Below are positions 10,262 to 21,066 of a DNA stretch of 38,843 bases, in pieces. Both the position numbers and the translations under genes were made by a program. The stretch's first letter is position 1. The number at the start of each line of letters is the position of its first letter. The notes beneath the pieces were generated by a model. The model did not search any database. It was not told the DNA's origin and was given only the letters and a program-made list of their open reading frames with translations. The DNA comes from an uncultured Gammaproteobacteria bacterium (GTDB lineage: Bacteria > Pseudomonadota > Gammaproteobacteria > SZUA-140): positions 1 to 38,843 of the forward strand of contig CALZHD010000009.1 of NCBI GenBank assembly GCA_945787155.1, given 5' to 3'.

Positions 10262-10747
10262 TCAGCTAAAGGCCGAATCGCTGTCGGGTTGATCGCTACG
10301 ATGTACCAGAAAGGCGACCACGGTTGCTTCGGCGGTTTTTAGCTCGTTTGCATAGAGACTACATTCGAGTGTGTATTTCTTATTTTTGATCTCGGTGACC
10401 TGGGCGCGCAGTTCCAGTTGTTGATCATTTGGCGTCGGGGCAAGGTATTTGATGTTGAGCATGCCGGTGGCGAAGCGATAGTAGGGTTCCGAGATCAATG
10501 GTCGCCCTTCGTTACGGATTGCGGTTGCCATGGCAGTGGCCATACAGTGACAGTCGATCAGTGTGGCGATGATGCCGCCGCAGGTGATTCCGTCCCAGCC
10601 TTCGTGATGTTTCTCGGGTCGCCAGTGGCAGACCCCTTCGTCACCCTCCCAGTAGCTGTGAATCTTTAGTCCAGCCGCATTGTTACCACCGCAGCCGAAA
10701 CAGACGTCGCCGGGCATTGCGAGTTGGAAGTATTCAGGGTCAGACAT
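10262..10747 (-). CDS. PaaI-family hotdog thioesterase
   Basis: CFGCGGNNAAGLKIHSYWEGDEGVCHWRPEKHHEGWDGITCGGIIATLIDCHCMATA: hotdog-fold thioesterase pattern. Confidence 0.8.
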   Translation of the reverse strand: MSDPEYFQLAMPGDVCFGCGGNNAAGLKIHSYWEGDEGVCHWRPEKHHEGWDGITCGGIIATLIDCHCMATAMATAIRNEGRPLISEPYYRFATGMLNIKYLAPTPNDQQLELRAQVTEIKNKKYTLECSLYANELKTAEATVVAFLVHRSDQPDSDSAFS

Positions 10748-10750
10748 TTG

Positions 10751-12211
10751 TTATACTTCCTTCGACTGGATTACTTTCCACAGATCCATGAAATGGTCTA
10801 CAGGCATAGCATGTAACGTTTCCTGATTTCGCATCAACGCTGCCAGCTGTTCCCGCTGTGTCGTAGCGTAGTGATGTGTCAGATTGTCATGAAATTTGAG
10901 TTCCAGCAGTGGATAGGCATCGCTGCGACGACGACGGTGGCCAATCGGATAGTCTATGCAGACCTCTTCAATAGAGCCATTTTCAAAGTGGATGACGATA
11001 CGGTTGCCGATGGCACGTTTGTCCGGGTTTAGATAGTCATCGCTAAATTGTTTATCTTCCATTGCCTGCATCTTGCCACGCAATTGATCAATACGAGGAT
11101 CGGCGGCGATCTCATCGTTGTAATGGTCACTCTCCAATGTACCGAACAGTAGCGCAATCGCCACAGCGTATTGGAGCGAGTGGTCACGGTCGGCAGGATT
11201 GTGTAGTGGGCCGGTTTTATTGATGATGCGCATCGCGGCATCTTGGGTGTGGAGTTCGATCCGCTGGATTTGATCAATGTGTGATATGACGCTGGGATGT
11301 AATTTCACAGCACATTCAACCGCGGTTTGAGCATGAAATTCGACCGGGTAGGAGACCTTAAACAGGATGTTCTCCATCACGTAACAGCCATACGCTTTTT
11401 TAACGACGAGTGGTTGGCTATTGAAGCAGACAGCTTCAAAACCCCATTGTGGTGTAGTGAGGGTATTGGGGTAACCCATCTCGCCGTTGAGTGCCATCAA
11501 GGCATGACGCACGGCGCGTGAGGTGGCATCACCGGCGGCCCATGATTTTCGCCAGCCGGTATTGGGTGCGTGGCGATAACTGCGCAGCGTGCCGCCATCG
11601 GCCCATGCATTGGAGAGCGCATTGACGATCATCTCTTTATCGCCGCCAAGCAGGCGTGTCGCCACGGCGGTGGAGGCGATCTTTACCAGCAGTACATGAT
11701 CGATACCGAGTCGGTTAAAGCTGTTTTCGAGGGCCAGTATCCCCTGGATCTCATAGGCCTGAATCATCGCGTTGAAAACGTCACCCATTGTCAATGCAGG
11801 CTGAGGTTGTGTGCGGCTGACATAGTCGGCGCAGGCAAGGATCGCCCCGAGGTTATCAGAGGGATGACCCCACTCGGCGGCGAGCCAGGTGTCATTGTAA
11901 TCGAGCCAGCGCACCATCGTGCCGAGGTTGAATGCGGCCTGAACTGGATCGAGCTGGTAATCAGTGCCAGGTACCGGAACACCATTGGCGAGTGTTGCGC
12001 CGGGGACGACTGGGCCGAGTCGTTGGCGGCACTCATCTGTCTGTAGTGCGAGGATACCGCAACCGAGTGCATCGAACAGGCTGTAGCGTGCGGTCTCGAT
12101 CGCCTCATCACTTGCTGCACTGTAATTGCAGACATAATCGGCGATATCGAGCAGCAGTTGATCGGGTGGGGCGCGTCGGTTGTCGTCGCCATGGTCAATA
12201 GGTTTATTCAT
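10751..12211 (-). CDS. prpD: 2-methylcitrate dehydratase (MmgE/PrpD family)
   Basis: 486 aa, ...[14 protein letters not shown]..., [48 protein letters not shown]; adjacent to prpC and prpB. Confidence 0.93.
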   Translation of the reverse strand: MNKPIDHGDDNRRAPPDQLLLDIADYVCNYSAASDEAIETARYSLFDALGCGILALQTDECRQRLGPVVPGATLANGVPVPGTDYQLDPVQAAFNLGTMVRWLDYNDTWLAAEWGHPSDNLGAILACADYVSRTQPQPALTMGDVFNAMIQAYEIQGILALENSFNRLGIDHVLLVKIASTAVATRLLGGDKEMIVNALSNAWADGGTLRSYRHAPNTGWRKSWAAGDATSRAVRHALMALNGEMGYPNTLTTPQWGFEAVCFNSQPLVVKKAYGCYVMENILFKVSYPVEFHAQTAVECAVKLHPSVISHIDQIQRIELHTQDAAMRIINKTGPLHNPADRDHSLQYAVAIALLFGTLESDHYNDEIAADPRIDQLRGKMQAMEDKQFSDDYLNPDKRAIGNRIVIHFENGSIEEVCIDYPIGHRRRRSDAYPLLELKFHDNLTHHYATTQREQLAALMRNQETLHAMPVDHFMDLWKVIQSKEV

Positions 12212-13319
12212 CGTCAGGATACTCCCGTGGCGTGGGACCGATGTATTCGGCAGTGGGGCGGATCAGGCGATTATCACTGCGCTGTTCAATGATATGGGCC
12301 GCCCAGCCACTGGTACGTGCGATGACAAACAGCGGTGTAAAGAACGGCTTTGGAATATCGCACAGGTGATAGGCCGAGGCGCTGTAGAAATCCAGGTTTG
12401 GGAACATCCCTTTTTCGCGTTGCATCACCTGCTCGATACGTTCAGAGATATTAAACAGAGACATATCGCCTGCAGCCTCAGAGAGGTCTTTCGACCATTG
12501 TTTGATAATCGGTGAACGTGGATCACAGTGACGATAGACGCGGTGGCCAAATCCCATGATCAGCTGTTTTTTTGCCAGCATCTCAAGCAGGCCAGCCTCT
12601 GCGGAAGCGGGATTTTCAAATTGTGCGATGAGTTCCATTGCCGCCTCATTGGCACCGCCATGCAGTGGTCCACGCAACGTACCGATGGCACTGGTGATTG
12701 CTGAATAGAAGTCGGAGAGGGTGGCGGTGGTGACACGCGCGGCAAAGGTCGAGGCGTTGAATTCGTGCTCTGCATAGAGGATCAGCGATGCATCGACGGC
12801 ACGGCAGTGCAGTTCATCGGGGGCTTTGTCGTGTAACAGGTGCAGGAAATGGGCGGCGATACTGTCGTCATCCGTCTGCGTGTTGATGCGTTTTCCATTA
12901 GCGTGAAAGTGGTGCCAGTAAAGCAGCATCGATGCAAATGATGCCATCAGGCGGTCGGCTATGTCGGTCTGTTGCAGTGTTGAACGTTCGGCTTCAATGC
13001 AACCTAGCGCGGAGCAGCCAGTGCGCAAAATATCCATTGGATTGGCGTTTGCAGGAAGCTGTTCCAGGATGGCCTTCAACGCATCTGGCAGGCTGCGTAG
13101 TGACTGGAGTTTTATACGATAGGCCTTGAGGGTTGCGCTGTCTGGCAGTGTTCCATGAATCAATAGATAGGCGACCGCCTCGAATGAACTCCTGGTGGCG
13201 AGGTCGTGTATGTCATAACCACGGTAGAAGAGTCCATCGCCACTTGCCTCCACCGTAGAGATGGCCGTTTCTCCTGCTGACACACCGGCGAGTCCTCTAT
13301 GATCAGTCGCTGTCATCAT
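12204..13319 (-). CDS. prpC: 2-methylcitrate synthase / citrate synthase family
   Basis: [68 protein letters not shown]: citrate synthase-family motifs; context prpB-prpD. Confidence 0.93.
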   Translation of the reverse strand: MMTATDHRGLAGVSAGETAISTVEASGDGLFYRGYDIHDLATRSSFEAVAYLLIHGTLPDSATLKAYRIKLQSLRSLPDALKAILEQLPANANPMDILRTGCSALGCIEAERSTLQQTDIADRLMASFASMLLYWHHFHANGKRINTQTDDDSIAAHFLHLLHDKAPDELHCRAVDASLILYAEHEFNASTFAARVTTATLSDFYSAITSAIGTLRGPLHGGANEAAMELIAQFENPASAEAGLLEMLAKKQLIMGFGHRVYRHCDPRSPIIKQWSKDLSEAAGDMSLFNISERIEQVMQREKGMFPNLDFYSASAYHLCDIPKPFFTPLFVIARTSGWAAHIIEQRSDNRLIRPTAEYIGPTPREYPDDE

Positions 13320-14218
13320 TACTCTGGATCATTCAGGCCATCGTTTTGGTCGGCATCTCTGTCGAGAGCCGTTTCAAAACGGTAATAGTCGAGATGCTGG
13401 TAGAGTTCCTCTCTGCTCTGCATGCGGTCAACCACGGCGGCCTGACTCCCGTTGGCTCGAATGGCATTATAGCCCTCCCATGCGGCAGCGCTCATCAGTC
13501 GGAAGGCACTGAGTGGATAGAGGGCAATCGCGACGCCGACACTTTGGAGTGCTTCAATGTCAAACAGGGGTGTCTTGCCAAACTCGGTGATGTTGGCGAG
13601 GAGTGGAACATTGATGGCAGCGGTGATCTGCTGGTATTGTGCTAGCTCAGTGAGCGCCTCGGGAAAGAGCATCTCGGCACCCGCATCAATATAGTGCTGC
13701 ATGCGTTGCAGTGTGGCGGCTTCACCTTCCGTCGCAAAGGCATCGCAACGCGCCATGATGATAAAAGAGGATTCGCAGTGATCACGGGCGGCGACGGCCT
13801 CATCGATGCGTGACATCATCACACCGGTGGAAACCAGTTGTTTATTGGGACGATGACCGCAACGCTTGTTGTTCACCTGATCTTCGATATGGAGACCGGC
13901 AGCGCCGGCAGCGATGAGTCGTTCGACGGTTTCGATGATATCATCAAAACCGGTGTCGACGTCGACTAATAACGGCAGGTCTGTTGCACCAGTGATGCGT
14001 TGAACATCTTCGATGATATTATCGAGTGTGGTCAGTCCAAGGTCGGGCAGGCCATATGAGGCGTTGGCGACACCCGCACCGGAAAGATAGATGGCGCGAA
14101 AACCGGCCTGTTCGGCGAGCATTGCGCAAAACGCATTGATCGTGCCGACCATCTGCAACGGCCGCTCTACCATAAGCGCATCACGTAGGCGCCGTCCGGC
14201 TGGGATGGGGTCACTCAT
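13319..14218 (-). CDS. prpB: Methylisocitrate lyase
   Basis: [73 protein letters not shown]: the KRCGH signature. Confidence 0.96.
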   Translation of the reverse strand: MSDPIPAGRRLRDALMVERPLQMVGTINAFCAMLAEQAGFRAIYLSGAGVANASYGLPDLGLTTLDNIIEDVQRITGATDLPLLVDVDTGFDDIIETVERLIAAGAAGLHIEDQVNNKRCGHRPNKQLVSTGVMMSRIDEAVAARDHCESSFIIMARCDAFATEGEAATLQRMQHYIDAGAEMLFPEALTELAQYQQITAAINVPLLANITEFGKTPLFDIEALQSVGVAIALYPLSAFRLMSAAAWEGYNAIRANGSQAAVVDRMQSREELYQHLDYYRFETALDRDADQNDGLNDPE

Positions 14219-14239
14219 CAGTTTGGCTCATCGGCGTCG

Positions 14240-15382
14240 TTACTCCGTCTTGTTGAGGTCCTGGATCACGGCGGCGAGAAAACGTGCCGCTTCGCCTCCG
14301 GTGACGCAGCGGTGGTCGACCGTCAGTGACAGTGGCAGCATGGTATGTACGACAGCCTGTTTATCGACGGCGATCACCTCATCACGTACACGTCCTGCGC
14401 CGAGGATGGCGACCGTGGGCGGCACCACAATGGGGTCTGCATAACGGCCACCAAAGGCGCCGAAGTTGGAGAGGGTAAAGGTGTAGCCGCGCATCTCCTC
14501 GGCAGGAATCGTGCGTGCCTTAACATCACTCTTGACCTGATTGAGTGCACTGCGCAGATCTGCGGGTGTCCGTTTGGCGATGTCTCTCAGTACCGGGACA
14601 AATAATCCTTCTTTGGTGTCGACCGCAATACCGAGGTCAATCTGTTGCCGCAGGCGCCGTCCGACGGCGTGCCCGTCGTACCACGCGTTAAGTGAAGGCT
14701 CTGCCTGGCAGCCGACGGCGATGGCACGGATCAGCCGTAGCGTGGTGTCCGCACCTGGTTGCCAGTCGTTTATATCGGCATCATCACAGATGGTGACGTC
14801 AGCCACCTCATCATGTGCCTGGGTCATGATATGAGCCATTGCACGGCGCACACCACGCAGGGGTTCCATCGGCCCCGCTTCTTCGAGGATTTTGGCAACA
14901 CGTTGTACATCGGCGGCGATCACTACGCCGTCCTTGCCTGACGGCGTGACTATCGACAGGTCGACCTTCATCCGTTGCGCCAGGGCACGTACCGCGGGCG
15001 TTGCCTTGATGCTGACGCTGCTGCCACTTTTGCCCCCGCCACTGCCAATGGTGGTGGGTGGTTCTTTGATAACGCCTTTATCACTCTCCATCTCTCCGAC
15101 GACCGTGCCCTGATCCTGCAGGGCAGGGGGACTCTTTTCATCATCATGCGTGAGTTCGAATTCAACTAGTGGATCACCGACCTGTGGAATGTCGCCCGCA
15201 TTGACATAGAGTTTGTGGATGACACCATGGTGCGGCGAGGGAATATCAACAATTGCTTTAGCGGTTTCGACGGAGAGCAGTGGTTGATCGAGTTTGACCG
15301 TATCGCCTTCTTTGATGTGCCATTCGACGATCTCTGCCTCCTGTAGTCCTTCACCCAGGTCGGGTAGCTTGAAAATATTCAT
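14240..15382 (-). CDS. Dihydrolipoamide acyltransferase (E2) of a branched-chain/2-oxoacid dehydrogenase complex
   Basis: Lipoyl domain MNIFKLPDLGEGLQEAEIVEWHIKEGDTVKLDQPLLSVETAKAIVDIPSP; catalytic TFTLSNFGAFGGRYADPIV and LSLTVDHRCVTGGEAARFL. Confidence 0.94.
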   Translation of the reverse strand: MNIFKLPDLGEGLQEAEIVEWHIKEGDTVKLDQPLLSVETAKAIVDIPSPHHGVIHKLYVNAGDIPQVGDPLVEFELTHDDEKSPPALQDQGTVVGEMESDKGVIKEPPTTIGSGGGKSGSSVSIKATPAVRALAQRMKVDLSIVTPSGKDGVVIAADVQRVAKILEEAGPMEPLRGVRRAMAHIMTQAHDEVADVTICDDADINDWQPGADTTLRLIRAIAVGCQAEPSLNAWYDGHAVGRRLRQQIDLGIAVDTKEGLFVPVLRDIAKRTPADLRSALNQVKSDVKARTIPAEEMRGYTFTLSNFGAFGGRYADPIVVPPTVAILGAGRVRDEVIAVDKQAVVHTMLPLSLTVDHRCVTGGEAARFLAAVIQDLNKTE

Positions 15383-16359
15383 GCTTCCTCCAGTGTCTTT
15401 TTCACCGCAGCTATGATGCGGTCGGTCGATGGCATGTAGTCGTTTTCGAGCTTGAACATCGGCATGATTGTGTCATAACCGGTGACGCGCTGTACCGGTG
15501 CAAAGAGGCTCAGTAGACCGTGCTCAGCCAATTGTGCAGCAATCTCAGCACCCACGCCACAGGTGCGCGCGGCTTCGTGAACGATGACACAGCGCCCGGT
15601 CCTGGCGACAGAGTTGAGGATCGTCTCCATGTCGAGCGGCTTGATGGTCGCGACATCGATCACATCACAACTGACCCCTTCAGCTTCGAGCTGGTCAGCC
15701 GCCTGTAGTGTCTCGTGTGTCATCGCGCCCCACGTCACGAGCGTGACATCGGTGCCATCGCGCAGTTGAAAACAGACATCGAGCGGCAGCGCTTCACCAT
15801 CGTCCGCGACCTCCTGTTTCATCATGCGGTAGATCCGCTTGGGTTCCAGGAAGACAACCGGATCAGGATCCTGAATGGCAGCAAGCAGTAACCCGTAAGC
15901 GCGTAGGGGTGATGATGGGATGACCACGCGTAGCCCCGGCATATGGGCGAAGATCGCTTCAGTGCTTTCGGAGTGGTGTTCCGGTGCATGGATGCCGCCG
16001 CCATAAGGAGCGCGTAAAACCATCGGGCAGGTGATACGACCACGGCTGCGATTGCGCAGGCGGGTAGCGTGGCAGATCATCTGTTCAATGGTGGGATAGA
16101 TGAAACCCATAAACTGAATCTCTGCCACGGGACGTAGCCCCTGTGATGCCATGCCGATCGCCATGCCGGCAATCAATGTCTCAGCGAGTGGGGTATCGAG
16201 CACACGATCTGTGCCGTAGCGTTGTTGCAGTCCATCGGTAGCACGAAAGACGCCGCCATTGAGGCCGACATCTTCGCCAAAAATGATAACGTCAGGACTG
16301 TTTTCGAGTGCTCGCGCCATGGCGAGATTGACGGCTTCAATGATGGTGATTTCAGCCAT
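15379..16359 (-). CDS. 2-oxoacid dehydrogenase E1 component, beta subunit
   Basis: MAEITIIEAVNLAMARALENSPDVIIFGEDVGLNGGVFRATDGLQQRYGTDRVLDTPLAE: transketolase-like E1beta. Start placed at ATG 16359 (a second ATG sits 6 nt upstream); the track's 16485 start lies inside the E1alpha gene. Confidence 0.93.
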   Translation of the reverse strand: MAEITIIEAVNLAMARALENSPDVIIFGEDVGLNGGVFRATDGLQQRYGTDRVLDTPLAETLIAGMAIGMASQGLRPVAEIQFMGFIYPTIEQMICHATRLRNRSRGRITCPMVLRAPYGGGIHAPEHHSESTEAIFAHMPGLRVVIPSSPLRAYGLLLAAIQDPDPVVFLEPKRIYRMMKQEVADDGEALPLDVCFQLRDGTDVTLVTWGAMTHETLQAADQLEAEGVSCDVIDVATIKPLDMETILNSVARTGRCVIVHEAARTCGVGAEIAAQLAEHGLLSLFAPVQRVTGYDTIMPMFKLENDYMPSTDRIIAAVKKTLEEA

Positions 16360-17461
16360 TGTCATCACCCCCTTGTTTCTGCTTACCGAGCCGTTCGACT
16401 TCATCACGTTGCGATTGGAGTGCATCGGGCAAGGTTTCATAGAGGTGATCAAACATGGTCTCAGGTGGTGCGGGTGGGGTTTCAAGATAGCTGCTGACGG
16501 CGGCCTCTACCTCAGCGGCGCATGTTTCATGCAGCTCGTTCTCTTGTGTCTCATCCCAGTTGTGATGTGCGGTAATATATTTTTTCAAGCGTTCAATCGG
16601 ATCGAGTAATTTGTGTTCATCTACGACGGTCTGTTCACGATAGCGACTGGCATCGTCTGCGGTGGTATGGTCGTGCATGCGATAGGTGATCGCCTCGATC
16701 AACGTTGGACCGGCGCCGCTGCGGGCTCTTTCAAGTGCATTTAACATCACATGGCGCATCGCGATCACATCATTGCCATCAACCTGTTCGCCGGGGATAC
16801 CCGCGGCGATCGCCTTCTGTGCCAGTGTCTGTGCGTGGGTCTGCACATCACGTGGCACTGAAATGGCCCATTGATTATTGGTGACGACCACTACCATTGG
16901 AAGTTGCCAGGCACCAGCGACATTGATCCCTTCGTAAAAATCGCCCTTTGAGGTGGCGCCGTCACCGAGAACGCTCACCGCGACACGTGGTTCATTGCGC
17001 AATTTCATCGCATAGGCGATGCCGGCACACTGTGGCACATGGGTAGCGATCGGCACCGTAATCGGCATGTCGTGAGGTTGATGCTGATAGGCCATGCCGC
17101 GTTCGTCACCGCCCCAGTAGCGCAGGATCTCACTCATCGCGACGCCACGTTGAAACTGCGCGCCATATTCACGGTAGGTAGGCAGCAGGACATCTTCGAA
17201 ACGCATCGCACTGCCGATGCCCACCGATACGGCTTCCTGGCCCAGTGATGACGAATAGGTGCCCATCTTACCTGTGCGTTGCAATGCAATTGCCTTGGTA
17301 TCAAAGGTGCGTGTCTGCACCATGGTGCGATAGAGTGCGATCAGTGCCTCGGCAGAGGCTGCAAATTCAGGGAGAGGCCCGACCAGCTCACCCTGTTGAT
17401 TCAATAACTGGGTGTAGTGGATTTCAAATTGGGCGACGCATTTTTTCTCTTCATTCGTCAT
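16352..17461 (-). CDS. 2-oxoacid dehydrogenase E1 component, alpha subunit
   Basis: RTFDTKAIALQRTGKMGTYSSSLGQEAVSVGIGSAM, SVLGDGATSKGDFYEGINVAGAWQLPMVVVVTNNQWAIS (TPP motif). Confidence 0.94.
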   Translation of the reverse strand: MTNEEKKCVAQFEIHYTQLLNQQGELVGPLPEFAASAEALIALYRTMVQTRTFDTKAIALQRTGKMGTYSSSLGQEAVSVGIGSAMRFEDVLLPTYREYGAQFQRGVAMSEILRYWGGDERGMAYQHQPHDMPITVPIATHVPQCAGIAYAMKLRNEPRVAVSVLGDGATSKGDFYEGINVAGAWQLPMVVVVTNNQWAISVPRDVQTHAQTLAQKAIAAGIPGEQVDGNDVIAMRHVMLNALERARSGAGPTLIEAITYRMHDHTTADDASRYREQTVVDEHKLLDPIERLKKYITAHHNWDETQENELHETCAAEVEAAVSSYLETPPAPPETMFDHLYETLPDALQSQRDEVERLGKQKQGGDDNG

Positions 17462-17745
17462 GCTGGCTCCTTTGGCCTATTGTCAGGCCGCCATTCCGTA
17501 GAAGGTCTCTTCTTTAATGCCGTCGGGTGTTAATACCTGCTGTTACTTTATTCATCACAAGCATTGGATGGGTTGTCTCTTGATTCATCATCTGTTTTCC
17601 CTCGCTTCATGCTGAAGTCTGAAAATTGACGAGATTTAAAATGTGAATGAAATCATGCACGTCATCACTATATCGGCCGCATGTGTCACATATTGATAGT
17701 TTAAGCCCCCTTTGGTGTGACACTTTCAACTATCAAAATAACAAC

Positions 17746-19674
17746 TTATCGTGGCTTGCCTGGCGCCTTGTCAGTTGGCTTGTGTGGTGTTTTAGGGTAA
17801 TCATCAAGGCCACGTTCGATGATGCCACTACTTAGATTGTAATATTCACCTTTTACGCCATTTTGTCCAATGTGAGCGCGCGCTTCGTCATCGTTAGTGA
17901 TGAGTTCTTTGAGTAAGCGGTTAATGCGTAGACGACTGGCGCGATAGAACTCGCTAGCGAGTTCGCGGGCATAGGGGCGATTGATGGTCTCGGCATGCAG
18001 CGCCGTCATTGCGATGGTGAAGAGTTCCTCGCCGACCTGTTCGATACGATTCTGGCGGCCCTGGTCATCACGCATCGATTCGCGACAGATCAACATCGCA
18101 TAAAAGATATGGCGTGCCAGTTTACGACTGGTGCGCTCGATATAGCCAAGCTTTTCGTTGACGCGCGGCGCGCTAAAGGCGGGATTATTGGGTATCCGCC
18201 GCGGTTTCCATTGGGATAGATACCAGCCGGGGTAGTTGCTTAGCAATTTGAAAATATGTTTTCTACGCTGTGAAAAACTGCTTTTTTCATCGAAGAGGGG
18301 TTTTATCTGTTCGAGGTGGTGGTTGAGTCCTTCACGTGCGACGTAGGGGCGCAGGATGTCGGTAGCCCCTTCGCCGATACGGTACATGGTGGCGTCGCGT
18401 ACCAACTGTTCCATGCCGAAGGCGGGTTGTCCGCGGAAGCGTTTGGAGTCTGCCGTTTCGTAACCCATGCCGCCAAAGATCACCTGTGCATCATTGAGAA
18501 ACTGCAGTGACTGTTCGGAACAGAATATCTTGGTGATCGCCGCCTCGATGCGAATGTCGTAATGTTTGTGATCAGCCATCTGCCACACCCGTTCACACAT
18601 CGCCTCCATTGCGAATAGTTGGGTCGCCATTTCACCGATACGTATCTGTTGTGTCTGACGCGCACCGAGTGACTGGCCAAAAGTGATGCGTGAGTTGGCG
18701 CGGTCGAGTGTCGGTTGCCACGCCTGCTTCGCCATGCCGAGGCAGATTGCTGGGACGCTGATGGCACGCCCGAGGTTGAGGATCGAAAGGGCATATTTAA
18801 GCCCTTTGCCGAGTTCGCCAATGACATTCCCTACAGGGATCTCCACCGCTTCAAAGGTGAGGTGACCATTTTCGATGCCACGGCACCCCTCGAACTGACA
18901 GCGCTGTTTTACGGTGACGCCCGCGCTCTTCATGTCGAGGATGAATGCAGTGTGGATGCGATCGTCAAATGGCGCCCCTTTTTTCGTTGCCACCCACGTG
19001 GTTTTACCTTGTTGATCGGTCTCTTTACGTGCGGGGACGCGTGCAATCAACGTGATATAGCGGGCGATCGGGCTATTAGTACACCATAGCTTTTCACCGT
19101 TGATGATGAAATTTTCGCCATCACTATCGATTACTGCCTCGGTTTGTACGTTGGCGGCATCGGAACCGGTTTCTGGCTCCGTCAACGCAAAGGCGGTGAT
19201 CTCTTTGCGCGCCACCAATGGTAGATATTTATCTTTTTGTGCCTCGTTACCGTACATCAGGATCGGCATGCCGATACCGATCGACTGCGGGACTGCGACG
19301 GTCAGCGAGAGGATGTTGTTCCAGCTGGCGATCACCGTCAGCACACGACCGTAATTGGTGTGTGAAAAACCGAGTCCACCATATTTTTTGGGGATCTTCA
19401 TGCCGAAGGCACCGAGGTCAAGCAGTCCCTGGAGGACATGCTGAGGGATTTTGGCAGTGCGTTCGATTTCGTCGGGGTCGACGTGTGCTTTCAGGAATGT
19501 CTCGATCTTCTGACAGTAGGCGAGGCCTTCGGCCTTTTCTTCGGGCGGCTCGTCGGGGGGGAGTAGCAGTTCAAAATCGGGACGTCCGAGGAAGAGGCCG
19601 GACATGAAGCTGTCACCTGTGAGGTGCTCACGCACCGCTTCAATCTGCTCCAGTCCTTCGAAAAGCTTTCCCAT
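17746..19674 (-). CDS. Acyl-CoA dehydrogenase
   Basis: 642 aa; ITAFALTEPETGSDAANVQTEAV, FIINGEKLWCTNSPIARYITLIARV, C-terminal ACAD helices (QVIFGGMGYETADSKRFRGQ). Confidence 0.93.
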   Translation of the reverse strand: MGKLFEGLEQIEAVREHLTGDSFMSGLFLGRPDFELLLPPDEPPEEKAEGLAYCQKIETFLKAHVDPDEIERTAKIPQHVLQGLLDLGAFGMKIPKKYGGLGFSHTNYGRVLTVIASWNNILSLTVAVPQSIGIGMPILMYGNEAQKDKYLPLVARKEITAFALTEPETGSDAANVQTEAVIDSDGENFIINGEKLWCTNSPIARYITLIARVPARKETDQQGKTTWVATKKGAPFDDRIHTAFILDMKSAGVTVKQRCQFEGCRGIENGHLTFEAVEIPVGNVIGELGKGLKYALSILNLGRAISVPAICLGMAKQAWQPTLDRANSRITFGQSLGARQTQQIRIGEMATQLFAMEAMCERVWQMADHKHYDIRIEAAITKIFCSEQSLQFLNDAQVIFGGMGYETADSKRFRGQPAFGMEQLVRDATMYRIGEGATDILRPYVAREGLNHHLEQIKPLFDEKSSFSQRRKHIFKLLSNYPGWYLSQWKPRRIPNNPAFSAPRVNEKLGYIERTSRKLARHIFYAMLICRESMRDDQGRQNRIEQVGEELFTIAMTALHAETINRPYARELASEFYRASRLRINRLLKELITNDDEARAHIGQNGVKGEYYNLSSGIIERGLDDYPKTPHKPTDKAPGKPR

Positions 19675-19819
19675 CTTATGACCTCCATACCGAATAAGGA
19701 ACGTCGTGTGAGATATCGACCTGTCTACAGGAAGTATGAGGTCGATTTTGTTCGTTGAGTGTTGGTTTTAATTGATCTAAAACATCACCTATATATTATA
19801 AGATCATGATTATTAATTA

Positions 19820-20692
19820 TTATTGCTTGGTCTCTGGTGTGGGTGGTGTTATGTGGCTGGCAAAGACCTCTTCAGTATCGATACGATCTAGCGTGTATTG
19901 TTGATTGCAAAACTCACAGCCGACTTCGATTTGACCTTGTTCTTCAATGATTGAATGGGCTTCATCGTAGCCGAGGGCACGAATCATCGTGATGATTTTT
20001 TCACGGCTACAGCTACAGCGGAAGCTGACCGGTTCAGGCTCAAAGAGGCGGATATCCTCCTCGTGGAACAGACGGTGCAGGATCTCCTGTGAGCTTAGTT
20101 GTAACAGTTCACCACGGGTGATAGTTTCACCAAGGGTCTCAATGTGGTGCCAGAAATCTTCATCTGTTGTTCCACCGGGAAGCTGTTGCAGCAGCAGCCC
20201 GACTGCCTGTTGGTGGTCAGCGTACAACCATAAACGAGTCTTGAGTTGTTCAGACTGGCTAAAATAGCGCTCAATGGCTTCGCTTAGCGTTTCACCTTCA
20301 AGCTCAACAATGCCCTGATAGCGCTCGTCATTTTTGTCATTGTTAATGGTGATCGTGATACGCCCGTGGCCGTAGATTTCTTTCAGTGAGTCACCATCGA
20401 TTTCGCCTTGCCAGCGTGCAAGTCCACGGATGTGGCGCTGATCATCACACTGTGCGACGAGCATGTTGATTGGGCCATTCGACTGTATCTGGACGATCAA
20501 CGAGCCATCGAATTTGATGGTTGAGCCTAGCAGGGTGCTCGCGGCAAGTGTCTGTCCAAGCTGTTGTGCGACCGCATTGGGGTACTCGTAACGGTCACGC
20601 GAGGCCAGATAACTGGCCTGCAGGTGAATGAAGGTGCCTCGAACGTTGCTGTTTTCGAACAGGAAGCGTTGCAGGGTATCTGCGTCTTTCAT
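19820..20692 (-). CDS. hslO: Redox-regulated chaperone Hsp33
   Basis: LQRFLFENSNVRGTFIHL; C-terminal zinc motif FRCSCSREK...VGCEFCNQQY (CxC / CxxC). Confidence 0.96.
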   Translation of the reverse strand: MKDADTLQRFLFENSNVRGTFIHLQASYLASRDRYEYPNAVAQQLGQTLAASTLLGSTIKFDGSLIVQIQSNGPINMLVAQCDDQRHIRGLARWQGEIDGDSLKEIYGHGRITITINNDKNDERYQGIVELEGETLSEAIERYFSQSEQLKTRLWLYADHQQAVGLLLQQLPGGTTDEDFWHHIETLGETITRGELLQLSSQEILHRLFHEEDIRLFEPEPVSFRCSCSREKIITMIRALGYDEAHSIIEEQGQIEVGCEFCNQQYTLDRIDTEEVFASHITPPTPETKQ

Positions 20693-21066
20693 AGATTAGG
20701 TACTTTGGCTTTTTACAAAAATAGGCTGTTGGTTATTGAAATTGTACAGGAATTTATTGCCTCTAGTGGATGCCTTCAGTCCATTTCGTGGCTTTGCCTG
20801 ATAAATAGTAGTGCTGTTAGTGGGAATTATTGGTTTTATTGATTTAAAGTCAATCTCGGTATGCTTGACTGCAATTGTCGGGTATATTTGGAGTGCTGAG
20901 TGATGCTGGAATCATCAGCATAGATCTATTACTATGGCATAGTCGTTTGTTGTAGCAATAGCACTAATTAAATCTTTCAGTTAATTCTGAACCAAATAAT
21001 ACCTAAGTTGTCGTATGAAGATTAGTGAAGGCAGTCAAACCTTTGTTGTGTTAGAGGTTTGCCCGC

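Noticed and set aside
11570-12046. 158 aa plus-strand ORF
   Set aside because: Antisense shadow of prpD, low-complexity translation with no family signature.
20980-21040. Possible sigma-E type autoregulatory promoter (GAACC... then GTCGTA) upstream of rpoE
   Set aside because: Match to the GAACTT-N16-TCTGA consensus is weak; needs transcription start mapping.
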